Assembly: GCA_023954375.1 (NCBI GenBank)
Contig: JAMLIC010000013.1
Location: 1-64,000, forward strand
Source of the DNA: Planctomycetota bacterium
GTDB lineage: Bacteria; Planctomycetota; J058
Direction: 5' to 3'
DNA: 64,000 nt
Below are positions 19,907 through 28,492 of this stretch, one piece after another. Made by a program: the position numbers and the translations under genes. Position 1 is the stretch's first letter, and each line of letters starts with the position of its first letter. The notes under the pieces were generated by a model. That model ran no database searches and was not told the origin of the DNA. It worked only from the letters and a program-made list of their open reading frames with translations.

Positions 19907-21067
19907 CTATGGTTGCCGCGCGAACCGCGCCGCCAGCCCGCCCGCGAAGCGCAGGATCGCCTCGCGGTCCTCGGGGCTCAGGTGCGCGAGGCGCGACGCG
20001 AGCATGGCGCGGGCGCTCTCTCCGGCGATCGCGCGGAACCGCTCCTCGCGCAGCAGGCGGTCGAGCTCCTCGTCGACGACGGCGCTCGCCCGCGAGAGGC
20101 CCCCGTCCTGGGCGGCGCGCAGGTGGGCCAGCGCCTCCATGTGCTCGAGCGCCACGACCAGCGCGCCCTCGAGGGCGTCGCAGGCGGGGTCGACGTCGCG
20201 CGGGACGCCCATGTCGCAGAGGATCAGCGGCCGGGCCGCGCCGGCCCGGCGCCGCGCGTCGAGGGCCGGGGCGAGGTGCTCGGGGCGCACGACCGGCGCG
20301 CGGGCGGACGTGGCGGTGAACACGAGGTCGATCCACGCCGGCGGCTCGGCCTGGAAGGCGTCGAGCGACAGGGCCCGGCCGCCGTAGCGGGCCGCCAGCT
20401 CCTCGGCGCGCGCGACCCCGCGGTTGACGAACACGAGCTCGGCCGCCGTCGAGGCCAGCGCGCCGGCGACCTTGCGCGTCATGGGCCCGACGCCGACCAG
20501 GACGGCGACCCGCGGCCCCTCCGGGCCGAAGTGCTGCTGGATCTTGCCCACGGCGAGGTCGGCCGCAGACGCGGGCGGCCGCGCGGCGTCGAACGCCTGT
20601 CGCGCGCGGCGGGCGCAGGCCTGCGCCCGCTCGAGCACCGGTCGCAGGCGCTCGCCGAGCAGCCCCACCCCCTGCGCCTCGTCGCCGGCGCGCCGGACCT
20701 GGCCCGCGATCTCGGTCTCGCCGACGACCAGGCTGTCGAGCGCCGACGTGACCCGGAGCAGGTGCGCCAGCGCCTCGCGGCCGGCCCGCGCCTCGAGCCC
20801 GTCCTCGCCGACCCGGCCGCCGAAGAACCCGGCGAGCCGCGCCGGCAGGTCGCGCGCCGGCGCCGCCAGCCACGCCCAGCACTCGACGCGGTTGCAGGTC
20901 GCCACGTAGACGAGCTCGTCCGCGCCGAGGGCCCGCGCCAGCGCCGGGAGCGCGGCGGCGCGCTCCTCGGGCGGCACGACCAGCTCCCCCAGCCGCTCGA
21001 AGCCGAGCGTGCGGAACGAGGCGCCGACGCACGCCAGCCGCTCGATGTCGTCGTCGTGGTGCGACAT
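19907..21067 (-). CDS. hemA: Glutamyl-tRNA reductase
   Basis: A 386-residue protein of the GluTR family, which reduces Glu-tRNA to glutamate-1-semialdehyde in C5 haem synthesis. It has the catalytic cysteine in VATCNRVE (Cys58), the GETEIAGQVRRA segment, a NAD(P)-binding region near VLVGVGPMTRKVAGAL, and LCDMGVPRDVDP. It is slightly shorter than typical (~410-430). I chose ATG 21067, which has a purine-rich GGGGCAGG just upstream, over an in-frame start 39 bp further up. Facing the cytochrome c assembly genes, it fits a haem-supply/cytochrome maturation neighbourhood. Confidence 0.92.
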   Translation of the reverse strand: MSHHDDDIERLACVGASFRTLGFERLGELVVPPEERAAALPALARALGADELVYVATCNRVECWAWLAAPARDLPARLAGFFGGRVGEDGLEARAGREALAHLLRVTSALDSLVVGETEIAGQVRRAGDEAQGVGLLGERLRPVLERAQACARRARQAFDAARPPASAADLAVGKIQQHFGPEGPRVAVLVGVGPMTRKVAGALASTAAELVFVNRGVARAEELAARYGGRALSLDAFQAEPPAWIDLVFTATSARAPVVRPEHLAPALDARRRAGAARPLILCDMGVPRDVDPACDALEGALVVALEHMEALAHLRAAQDGGLSRASAVVDEELDRLLREERFRAIAGESARAMLASRLAHLSPEDREAILRFAGGLAARFARQP

Positions 21068-21207
21068 CCTGCCCCGTGTCTTAGCAGCCGGGCCCGCGGG
21101 TGTCACCCGCGGGCGAGCGCGACGAAATGCCGCAGGGCCCTTGTCTTGTCGATGGTGAGCAGGACGGGTACGTTCGTGCGTCCGCCGCCCCGCCCGGAGA
21201 CGACCCC

Positions 21208-23514
21208 ATGCGCGTGAAGCCGCTCAAGCCAGGCCCCCTGTGGCGCTTCTTCGCGTCCGTCTGGCTGGCGGTCGGCCTCATGCTCGTGATCGGCGTGGTG
21301 TGCATCGTCGGCCACGGCCTGGGCATCAAGGAGACGGAGGAGGTCTTCTTCGGCTCCTGGTGGTTCTCGGGCCTGCTCATCGTGCTCGGCGTGAACATCA
21401 CCGTGTGCACGCTCAGCCGCTCGCTGACCCGCCCGCCGGGGTGGTTCCCCTGGCAGCTGAGCCAGCTCCCCTGGCTCATGACCCACCTGGGCCTCCTCGT
21501 CATCATCCTCGCGGGCCTGCTCACGTCGCTGCGCACCGAGGGGCAGCTGTTCGTCCTCGAGGGCACCGCCGAGCGGCGCATGTTCCTCCAGGACCGCGAG
21601 GTCGTGATAGAGCGGCCGGGCGGGGAGGCCAAGGCCTACGACATCCGGCTCACGCACCTGCCGGCGACGATCGAGGGCGAGTCGCTCCTCGCGCGGCGCG
21701 ACCACATCGCCTGGATCGGCGCCTGGGTGTGGGGCGGCTTCGTCGTCCTGGGGACGCTCGCCGCCCTGCTGATCGCCGGCCGCGAGCCGGCGCTGCTGGT
21801 GTTCGTCGTCAGCGCCGGCCTGGGGCTGATCATGCACACGGGCACCCAGCGGGCCGCCGGCTTCGACTGGGACCTCGGCGACGGGGCGCGCCTGCAGTTC
21901 GACAAGTACTACCCGCATCACGAGAAGCGCGGGATCATCGAGGAGGACCCCTCGGGCGAGGGGCCTCCGGGCGTCGAGGTCGACTTCGACCTCACGACGC
22001 CCGTCAAGCGCCAGACGACGCGCTGGCTGCCGGTCGAGCCCGGCTACTCCAACGTCGTCGACATGCACGGCGAGGTCGTCGTCGCGGCGCAGCGCTTCTA
22101 CGGGCGCGAGGACCTCGCGCGCGCCCTGGCCGGGGAGGAGTCGCTCGGCTCGATCGTCGTCCGCGCCGGCGACCAGGAGGCGGCCGTCTCGCTCGACGCG
22201 CTCGTCCCGGAGCCCGACGAGGCCGCGCGCGCCGGCGCCGCGCTCGGCCGCTGGGTCGAGGTCGGCGGCTACCGCGTCCACCTGGCGCGCTTCTTCTGGA
22301 AGCTGATCGTCGTCAACGAGGGGGGGAAGCAGGTCCCGACCGACGACGCGCCCGGCAAGCTCCAGAACCCGGCCGTGCAGGTCGACAAGATCGAGCACCC
22401 GGGCGGGCGGGTGGAGACCTTCGAGCGCCTCTACGCCTTCGGCAACCCCGACTACCGCGGCCTCACGATCCACGCGGCGCCGACGGCCGTCGACGTCAGC
22501 TACCGCCTGCCGGTGTGGCACGTCCCGCCCGGCAAGAACGTCGTGTGCTTCGTGGTCGGCCCGCGCGCCACCGACGTGGCCCTCCTGCGCACCGGGCCCG
22601 ACCGCCCCGCGCCCGCGACCGTCGACGAGGTGCTGGCCCTGCCGCGCCTCGACGGGCCGGTCGAGGTCGAGGGCGTCGACGGCCTGACCCTGCGCTTCAA
22701 GCGCCACGCGTGGTCGATCCACCAGACGCAGCGGGTCGTGCCGATCGACACGAAGACCACGCGCGACGGCGAGAAGTTCCCCGACGCCGTGTTCGTGCGC
22801 CTGAAGAAGGGCGAGCACGAGGCGGCCGAGTGGCTGCCGTTCGGGCTCGACGGCCGCAACCGCGTCCAGCTGCGCGTCGGCGACGAGACCTGGACGCTCA
22901 ACTACCGCGCGAAGCAGTACTCGCTGCCGTTCGACGTGTTCCTGAAGAAGTTCAAGATCGAGTGGGCGCCCGGCCTCGAGAACCAGCGGCCGCTGGCCTT
23001 CGAGAGCGAGGTCACGGTCAAGAACGAGCCCTCGGCCTCGGTCCCCTCGTTCGACTACCGGATCTACATGAACCACACCCTGGTGCACCAGGGCTTCACG
23101 TTCTATCAGTCGAGCTACATCCGGCAGCCCGGCCAGCCGGACATCTCGATCTTCCAGGTGCAGAGCGACCCGGGGCAGTACGTCTTCTACCTGGGGTCGC
23201 TCGTCATGTCGCTCGGCGTGCTCGCGATCTTCTACCTGAAGCCCTGGCTGCGGCAGGTGGAGCTGCGCCGCCGCGGGCAGGCCCCGCTGCCGCGCGCCGA
23301 GGCGGGCGGCGCGGCGCCGCCGCCCACCGACGGGGTTCCGCCGCCGGTCGCGGACGCCGTGCCGCCCCCGATCGACGCGCCCCCGATCGACGCGCCCCCG
23401 ATCGAGGCGCCCCCGATCGAGGCGCCCCCGGCCGAGGCGCCCGCGACCGAGGCGCCCCCGGCCGAGGGCCCGCCGCGGGCGACGGGCGCCGACGACCAGG
23501 CGACGGTAAGCTGA
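21208..23514 (+). CDS. ResB/Ccs1-like cytochrome c biogenesis protein
   Basis: A 768-residue protein with membrane helices near residues 15-37, 49-70, 87-107, 168-190 and 195-212, a large periplasmic domain, and a final helix near 663-683, as in ResB/CcsB of system II cytochrome c maturation. The extra C-terminal tail (~85 residues) is Pro-rich, with repeated PPIDA/PPIEA/PPAEA units, and is absent from typical ResB. ATG 21208 (GGAGA nine bases upstream) is preferred to an in-frame start at 21100 because it gives the usual short N-terminus. CcsA follows 19 bp downstream, so together they should form the haem-handling complex. Confidence 0.85.
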   Translation: MRVKPLKPGPLWRFFASVWLAVGLMLVIGVVCIVGHGLGIKETEEVFFGSWWFSGLLIVLGVNITVCTLSRSLTRPPGWFPWQLSQLPWLMTHLGLLVIILAGLLTSLRTEGQLFVLEGTAERRMFLQDREVVIERPGGEAKAYDIRLTHLPATIEGESLLARRDHIAWIGAWVWGGFVVLGTLAALLIAGREPALLVFVVSAGLGLIMHTGTQRAAGFDWDLGDGARLQFDKYYPHHEKRGIIEEDPSGEGPPGVEVDFDLTTPVKRQTTRWLPVEPGYSNVVDMHGEVVVAAQRFYGREDLARALAGEESLGSIVVRAGDQEAAVSLDALVPEPDEAARAGAALGRWVEVGGYRVHLARFFWKLIVVNEGGKQVPTDDAPGKLQNPAVQVDKIEHPGGRVETFERLYAFGNPDYRGLTIHAAPTAVDVSYRLPVWHVPPGKNVVCFVVGPRATDVALLRTGPDRPAPATVDEVLALPRLDGPVEVEGVDGLTLRFKRHAWSIHQTQRVVPIDTKTTRDGEKFPDAVFVRLKKGEHEAAEWLPFGLDGRNRVQLRVGDETWTLNYRAKQYSLPFDVFLKKFKIEWAPGLENQRPLAFESEVTVKNEPSASVPSFDYRIYMNHTLVHQGFTFYQSSYIRQPGQPDISIFQVQSDPGQYVFYLGSLVMSLGVLAIFYLKPWLRQVELRRRGQAPLPRAEAGGAAPPPTDGVPPPVADAVPPPIDAPPIDAPPIEAPPIEAPPAEAPATEAPPAEGPPRATGADDQATVS

Positions 23515-23533
23515 GCCACAGCGGAGGACGGAG

Positions 23534-25150
23534 ATGAACGCCACCACTCGTCGCACCCTTGCAGGGGCGCTGGGCCTCGGGCTCGCCCTCGCGGCGGGCG
23601 TCCGCGCCGACGTGGCCGCGACCGCGCCGCAGGGGCTCGCCGCCGACTACGGGCCGCTGCGCGCGGTGCCGATCCAGGCCAACGGCCGGGTCAAGCCGCT
23701 CGACACGTTCGCGCGCGAGCACGTCTACGCCGTGACCGGGGAGTACACCCTGCGCGACGCGCGGGGCGAGGACCCCATGTTCACGCTGCTGCACATGGCG
23801 CTCGAGCCGGAGAAGTTCCGCGAGCGGCGCGTGATCGTGGTGCGCAACCTCGACCTGACCGAGGCCTTCACCGGGACGCGCGTGGCCAAGACTCACGTGT
23901 CGATCAGGGACTTCGAGGAGCACCCGGGCTGGCGGAGCTTCCAGGAGTCGCTCGACTGGTCGAAGGAGAAGGGCTTCACCCCGACCGAGCTCGCCGCGCG
24001 CGAGCTGTTCGGCCGCGTGCACGCCTTCAAGAAGACGCCGGAGCTCCTGCGCCTCCTGCCCGTGTCGGACGACCCCGAGAAGGCCTGGGTGCCGATCGAC
24101 CAGGCGCACCAGAGCTTCCCCGACGGGCGCTTCTCGCCCCTGCAGGAGGAGGCAGGCGCCATGGCGTCGGCGTTCCGCGCCCGCGACGCCAAGGCGTTCG
24201 GCGACGCCGCGGGCAAGGTGACGAGCCGGCTCGTCGGCTACGACTTCCGCGTCTACCCGCCCGACTCGGTCCTCTCGCTCGAGCTGCTCTACAACCGGCT
24301 GCGCCCGTTCCGCACGGCCTACCTCCTGTGCTTCCTGGCCGCGGCCCTGTTCATGGTCGACCGCCTGGTCGTGCAGAAGCGCTGGCTGTGGGCCACGGCC
24401 CTGGCGATCCTCGGGACGGCGGCGCTCCTCCACGTGGGCGGCGTGCTCGCGCGCACCTACATCACGCAGTTCGCGCCGGTCGGCAGCCTCTACGAGACAG
24501 CGATCTGGATCGGCGGCGTGGCCGTGCTCATGGCGGTCGTGTTCGAGGCGTTCATGAAGGGCGGCTCGGCCGGCACGGCGGGCGCGCTCCTCGGCGGCGT
24601 GACGCTCGTGCTCGCCGACCGCCTGCCGCTCATGGGCGACGCCTTCGCCCGGCACATCGACCCGGCCATGAACCCGCTCGTGCCGGTGCTGCGCTCCTAC
24701 TGGCTGAACATCCACGTCACGTGCATGCTCACCAGCTACGGCGCGCTCGGCCTGGCCTGCGCGCTGGGCCTCGACTACCTGTTCGTCTGGCTGATGTCGC
24801 TCCGGGCCGGGGGCGCCACCCCCGAGGTGGCGGCCAGGCTCGAGCGCCTCGAGCACTTCAACTACCGCGTGATCCAGGTGGGCTTCGTGCTGCTCACCGC
24901 GGGCGTGCTCCTCGGCGCCGTGTGGGCCAACCAGTCGTGGGGCCGCTACTGGGGCTGGGACCCGAAGGAGACCTGGGCGTTCATCACCTGGCTCGTCTAC
25001 GCCGCCTACCTGCACTTCCGGTTCATGGGCTGGGTCAAGGGCCCGTGGTCGACGGTGTGGAACCTGGCCGGCTTCGCGGCGGTGATGTTCACCTACCTGG
25101 GCGTCTCGTTCCTCCTGCCGGGGCTGCACTCCTACCTCGAGCCGAGCTAG
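23534..25150 (+). CDS. ccsA: CcsA/ResC-like cytochrome c assembly protein
   Basis: A 538-residue protein. An N-terminal signal-like helix and a ~230-residue extracytoplasmic region (starting ADVAATAPQGLAADYGPLRAV) come before a multi-helix CcsA domain. That domain has the tryptophan-rich haem-handling motif WGRYWGWDPKETW near residues 468-482. It ferries and ligates haem to apocytochrome c together with the ResB-like protein just upstream. ATG 23534 is preceded by GGAGGACGGAG. The N-terminal extension resembles CcsA fusions of planctomycetes and deltaproteobacteria (inference). Transcription probably ends in the hairpin of the repeat just downstream. Confidence 0.92.
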   Translation: MNATTRRTLAGALGLGLALAAGVRADVAATAPQGLAADYGPLRAVPIQANGRVKPLDTFAREHVYAVTGEYTLRDARGEDPMFTLLHMALEPEKFRERRVIVVRNLDLTEAFTGTRVAKTHVSIRDFEEHPGWRSFQESLDWSKEKGFTPTELAARELFGRVHAFKKTPELLRLLPVSDDPEKAWVPIDQAHQSFPDGRFSPLQEEAGAMASAFRARDAKAFGDAAGKVTSRLVGYDFRVYPPDSVLSLELLYNRLRPFRTAYLLCFLAAALFMVDRLVVQKRWLWATALAILGTAALLHVGGVLARTYITQFAPVGSLYETAIWIGGVAVLMAVVFEAFMKGGSAGTAGALLGGVTLVLADRLPLMGDAFARHIDPAMNPLVPVLRSYWLNIHVTCMLTSYGALGLACALGLDYLFVWLMSLRAGGATPEVAARLERLEHFNYRVIQVGFVLLTAGVLLGAVWANQSWGRYWGWDPKETWAFITWLVYAAYLHFRFMGWVKGPWSTVWNLAGFAAVMFTYLGVSFLLPGLHSYLEPS

Positions 25151-25152
25151 TC

Positions 25153-25430
25153 GTGTGATCGCGGCTGCGGCGGAGGACGGCGGGCGCTGCCGTTCGCCGG
25201 GGTGTCTCGCTTCGCGCGACACCCCGGCCGCTCAGGCTCTCTCGGCGGCCAGCAGGTCGCCTTCGTTCGCCTTCGCGCGGCATCGCCTCGCCCTCCTCCG
25301 CCTCGCCTGAGGCTCTCGCTGCGAAGGCGCCGTGAGGTGTGCTCGGAGGCGGCTCCGCCGTCGGCGGCTTCTTCGGCGAGGTCGTCCGCGGCCTGGCGGA
25401 GCGCGCCGCGAGGCAACCGAGTTCGAGGGC
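25153..25430 (+). repeat. Dispersed ~270 bp intergenic repeat, copy 1
   Basis: It aligns over most of its length with 38117-38383, beginning GTGTGATCGCGGCTGCGGCG three bases after the ccsA stop. The first 80 bp are almost identical, the rest is patchier, and both tails end near a GTTCGAGG. It fills most of a 324 bp gap that holds no gene. Confidence 0.85.
25196..25228 (+). terminator. Hairpin inside repeat copy 1
   Basis: A 15-position stem with one mismatch closes a TTC loop: left arm GCCGGGGTGTCTCGC, right arm GCGCGACACCCCGGC. It probably ends transcription from ccsA, although no T tract follows. Confidence 0.6.
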
Positions 25431-25474
25431 AGTGCTCTTCCTTACAGTCGTCCCACGAGCGGCGAGGCGCCACG

Positions 25475-26251
25475 TCACAGCCTCGACGTGTCGGGCCGCC
25501 CGGTGATCCGGACCTCGTCGAGGACGAGCCGCATGTCGGTGCACCAGAGCCCGACCTTGCCGTCGAGCTTGCGCTTGAGCTTGTCGGTCGAGCCCATCTG
25601 CACGCCGTTGAGCCACACCGTCACGTCGTCGCCGTCGACCACGTAGCGGACGGTGACCTCGCGCGCGCCGGCGAAGCGGTCCCGCGCGGGCTCGACGCGG
25701 GTCACGGGCTTCCAGCCGCGCGCCTGGCGCTCGACGAGCTGGTTGCCGAAGCGCCCGCCGCCGCCCTTGCCCAGGACGAACACGAGGTCGGAGCGGCTGC
25801 TCACCCACTCGAGCCGGCAGCGGAGGGTCACCTCGTAGCGGCCGGCCAGCTCGAGCCGGTGCTGGAGGAGCCCCTGCCCGTTCGAGCCCACGCCGAGCGT
25901 GAGCCGGCCGCCGCGCAGGTCGACCCGGTCGAAGCCCTGGTGGGTCCAGTCGAGCAGCTCGGGGTCTTCGTCGAACGGGTAGACGAGCTCGACCGTCCCG
26001 TCCGTGGCGTAGCGCGGGTCGACCCGCAGGAGCTCGCGCAGGGCCAGCGCCACGGGCGAGGTCGTGTCGAGCGTGCGCCCGGCCGCGGGCGGGTCGCCGG
26101 CCGGTGGCTCGCCGCCCTCCGGCCGCTCGGCCGGCGGCTGCGGCTCGTCGCCTCCGTCCTGCGCCCGGGAGGTCCGATCGTGCGCCAGCAGCGCCACGAC
26201 GACCCCGAGCGCCACCCACGAGCAGGTCCGACGCCTCCAGGTCCTGCGCAT
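25475..26251 (-). CDS. Secreted LamG/DUF1080-like protein
   Basis: A 258-residue protein with an N-terminal signal or anchor helix (CSWVALGVVVALLAH) cut near ASRAQ-like SRAQDG, an acidic Pro-rich linker, and a C-terminal beta-sandwich domain. The end (KVGLWCTDMRLVLDEVRITG, DGDDVTVWLNGVQMG) looks like the concanavalin/LamG or DUF1080 fold used for carbohydrate binding in planctomycetes. No catalytic residues are evident. ATG 26251 has AGGGAGAGAGGG upstream. It is divergent from the TAXI lipoprotein. Fold assignment is tentative. Confidence 0.7.
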   Translation of the reverse strand: MRRTWRRRTCSWVALGVVVALLAHDRTSRAQDGGDEPQPPAERPEGGEPPAGDPPAAGRTLDTTSPVALALRELLRVDPRYATDGTVELVYPFDEDPELLDWTHQGFDRVDLRGGRLTLGVGSNGQGLLQHRLELAGRYEVTLRCRLEWVSSRSDLVFVLGKGGGGRFGNQLVERQARGWKPVTRVEPARDRFAGAREVTVRYVVDGDDVTVWLNGVQMGSTDKLKRKLDGKVGLWCTDMRLVLDEVRITGRPDTSRL

Positions 26252-26366
26252 CACCCGGCCCCCTCTCTCCCTGCGGTATACCAACGCTCCGGCTCCGGTT
26301 CGAGCCGCATAAGTCTATGTTCGTGCAGGAGAAGCGAGGCGGCGGCTCGGGTTCGCGTGACGAGGC

Positions 26367-26395
26367 TTGCCGCGCGCCTGCCGTCCGGGTAGAAT
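26367..26395 (+). promoter_or_regulatory. Sigma-70-like promoter for the TAXI lipoprotein
   Basis: TTGCCG (26367-26372), a 17 bp spacer and TAGAAT (26390-26395). This is the best-formed promoter in the window and sits in a 339 bp divergent gap. It predicts a ~190-base leader. Confidence 0.55.
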
Positions 26396-26475
26396 GTGTG
26401 CTGGACGAAGCGGCTCCGATCCGGCGACCGACGCACGACACTGGTGTCCGTCGCCCCGATCCGAGCCGCTCGTTG

Positions 26476-26515
26476 TGTTCCGGAGCGTTGTGTTCTCTGT
26501 TCCGGAGCGGTGTGT
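26476..26515 (+). promoter_or_regulatory. Direct repeat pair in the leader of the TAXI gene
   Basis: TGTTCCGGAGCGKTGTGT occurs at 26476-26493 and 26498-26515 with one mismatch. The start-to-start distance is 22 bp, about two helical turns, so this is a candidate regulator binding site. Confidence 0.45.
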
Positions 26516-26590
26516 CCGGGCGCCCTTGCTCGCCCCCTGCCCCCCGACCCACAATGCGGCCTCGCGCCGTCCGGGCGCAGGGGGGGAGCC

Positions 26591-28336
26591 ATGGACCGTC
26601 GCGCCACCCGGTGGATCGCCGCCGCCGCCTGCGCCGCGCTCGTCGCGTGCGGGGCCGAGGAGCGCAAGCCCGAGCCAGCGCCGCGCCCGGCGGCGCCCGC
26701 CCGGGTCGACGACGCCGCGCACGAGCACGAGGACCCGATCGACGCCCGCCACGTCCTCGTCGCGGGCCCGGCCGGCTGCCAGTCGCACCGGCTCGCCCAC
26801 GCCTTGCAGGACGCCGCGCAGCGCGCCGGGGCGCCCCTGTCGATCGCGCCCAGCGCGAGCGACCTCGACGGGCTCTACCTGGTCGCCTGGGGGGTCGCCG
26901 ACGCGGCGCTCGTGCCCGGCAACGTGCTCTGCGCCTCGATCCACGGCGTGGCGCGCGCGGGCGTCGAGGTCGTGAGCGGCCTCGCCCTCGCGGAGGAGGT
27001 GCACGTGGTGGTGGCCGAGGCGTCGCCCGTGCGCGAGCTCGCCGACCTCCGCGGCCGCGCCGTCTCCGCGGGCCGGCTCGGCTCGGGCTCGGCCCTGGCC
27101 GCGCGCGACGTGCTCCTGGCCGCGGGCCTCGACCCCGACGCGGGCGACGTGACGCTACGCCACGAGCCCCCGACCGACGGCGTCGCCGGCCTGGGCGCCG
27201 GTCGGGTCGACGCGGTCGTCGTCCTCGGCCACTGCGCGGAGGTGCACGGCGCGCGCACCCGCCTCCTGACGATCGCCCCCGACGACCAGCGCGCGCTCCT
27301 CGAGCGGCGCCCCGGCTACGCGCTCGCGCCCGGCCCGGACGACGGGGCCGAGGTGCTCGTCGTGCACCCGTGGCTGGTCGCGCGCCCGGGCCAGGGCGCG
27401 GCCCTGCGCGCGCTCGTCGGCGGCGAGGTCGAGGCCCTCGCCGGCGACGCCCCGCCCGCGCCCGAGGGTCCGCCCGTCGCGTTCCGCCCCGAGGGCGCCG
27501 CGCTGCGAGTCGCGGCCGGGCCCCCCGACGGCACCTACGCGCGGGCGGCCCGCGGGCTCGAGCGGGTCGCGCGGCAGGCGGACGTGGGCGACGCCGCCCT
27601 CGTCGCCACCGGCGGCGCGCTCGAGAGCCTCGTGCTCCTCGCCACCGGGCAGGTCGACCTCGCGCTCGTGCAGGAGGACCTCGTCGCCGACGCCCTGCGC
27701 ACGCCGGCCGTGGCCCCGCTCCTGGCGCGCGTGCGGCTGCTCGCGCCGCTCTTCGCCGAGGAGGTGCACCTCGCCACCCTCCAGGGCGGCCCCGAGGGGC
27801 CGGCGGCGCTCCGCGGGAAGGTCGTGGCCATGGGCGCGGTCGGCTCGGGCACGCTCCTGACCGCGCGCCGCCTCCTGCGCCTCGCCGGCCTGGCGCGCGG
27901 CGACGTGTCGGGTCGCGCGATCGGCGGCGCGCGCGCGCTCGAGGCCCTGCGCGCCGGCCGCGCGCAGGCGGCGTTCTTCGTCGGCGGCCAGCCCCTGCCG
28001 CTGCTGGCCGGCGGCGGGGTGCGGCTCGCGCCGATCCCGGCGGCGGAGGGCTACGCCGACGCGATGATCACCGGCGAGGCCTACGGCTGGGTCGGCGCCC
28101 CGGTGCCCACCGTGGCCACCCGCGCCCTCCTCCTCTGCCGGCGCGACCTCGAGCCGGCCGCCGCCGGCGCGCTCGTGCGGGCGCTCTTCGCGCATCGCCG
28201 CAACCTGGCCGCGGAGCATCCGAAGTGGGCGGAGCTCGACCCCGCCGCCCCGGCCGGGCCGGAGGGGCTGAAGCCGCACACCGGGGCCGCCACCGCGCTC
28301 GGAAGCGTCGCACCGGACAGCGCGCCGCCCTGGTGA
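26591..28336 (+). CDS. Lipoprotein with two tandem TAXI-type solute-binding domains
   Basis: A 581-residue lipoprotein (signal peptide with ACAALVACG lipobox). Two regions each read like a TAXI-family TRAP solute-binding protein. Residues ~55-285 include VRELADLRGRAVSAGRLGSG. Residues ~300-560 include PPDGTYARAARGL, ATGGALESLVLLATGQVDL and LRGKVVAMGAVGSGTL. TAXI proteins normally hold one such domain of ~320 residues and deliver substrate to TRAP permeases, but no TRAP membrane subunit is nearby. ATG 26591 directly follows GGGGGGAGCC. The ligand is unknown. Confidence 0.8.
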   Translation: MDRRATRWIAAAACAALVACGAEERKPEPAPRPAAPARVDDAAHEHEDPIDARHVLVAGPAGCQSHRLAHALQDAAQRAGAPLSIAPSASDLDGLYLVAWGVADAALVPGNVLCASIHGVARAGVEVVSGLALAEEVHVVVAEASPVRELADLRGRAVSAGRLGSGSALAARDVLLAAGLDPDAGDVTLRHEPPTDGVAGLGAGRVDAVVVLGHCAEVHGARTRLLTIAPDDQRALLERRPGYALAPGPDDGAEVLVVHPWLVARPGQGAALRALVGGEVEALAGDAPPAPEGPPVAFRPEGAALRVAAGPPDGTYARAARGLERVARQADVGDAALVATGGALESLVLLATGQVDLALVQEDLVADALRTPAVAPLLARVRLLAPLFAEEVHLATLQGGPEGPAALRGKVVAMGAVGSGTLLTARRLLRLAGLARGDVSGRAIGGARALEALRAGRAQAAFFVGGQPLPLLAGGGVRLAPIPAAEGYADAMITGEAYGWVGAPVPTVATRALLLCRRDLEPAAAGALVRALFAHRRNLAAEHPKWAELDPAAPAGPEGLKPHTGAATALGSVAPDSAPPW

Positions 28337-28407
28337 TGCGGCTCACGCGAGACGAATCGCGGCCGTCACATTCTTGCAAGTCCTCTCGTCACAAGGGGGG
28401 AGAGTGT

Positions 28408-28437
28408 TTGAGCTCCTGGGCCCAGGCGTGCTATACC
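28408..28437 (+). promoter_or_regulatory. Candidate promoter for the 644-residue secreted protein
   Basis: TTGAGC, an 18 bp spacer and TATACC. The predicted leader is ~50 bases and includes CAGGAGA before the ATG. Confidence 0.45.
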
Positions 28438-28492
28438 GCCTTGGCAACGTTCGGGGTGCCCTTTCCCGCCCCACCCCGGCCCAGGAGACCTC

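Noticed and set aside
25153..25230. Minus-strand peptide MSREARHPGERQRPPSS shared by both copies of the dispersed repeat, with only synonymous differences in this short stretch.
   Set aside because: A 2-base insertion in copy 2 and many changes further upstream break any shared frame, and neither copy has a ribosome-binding site. The matches fit hairpin conservation better than coding.
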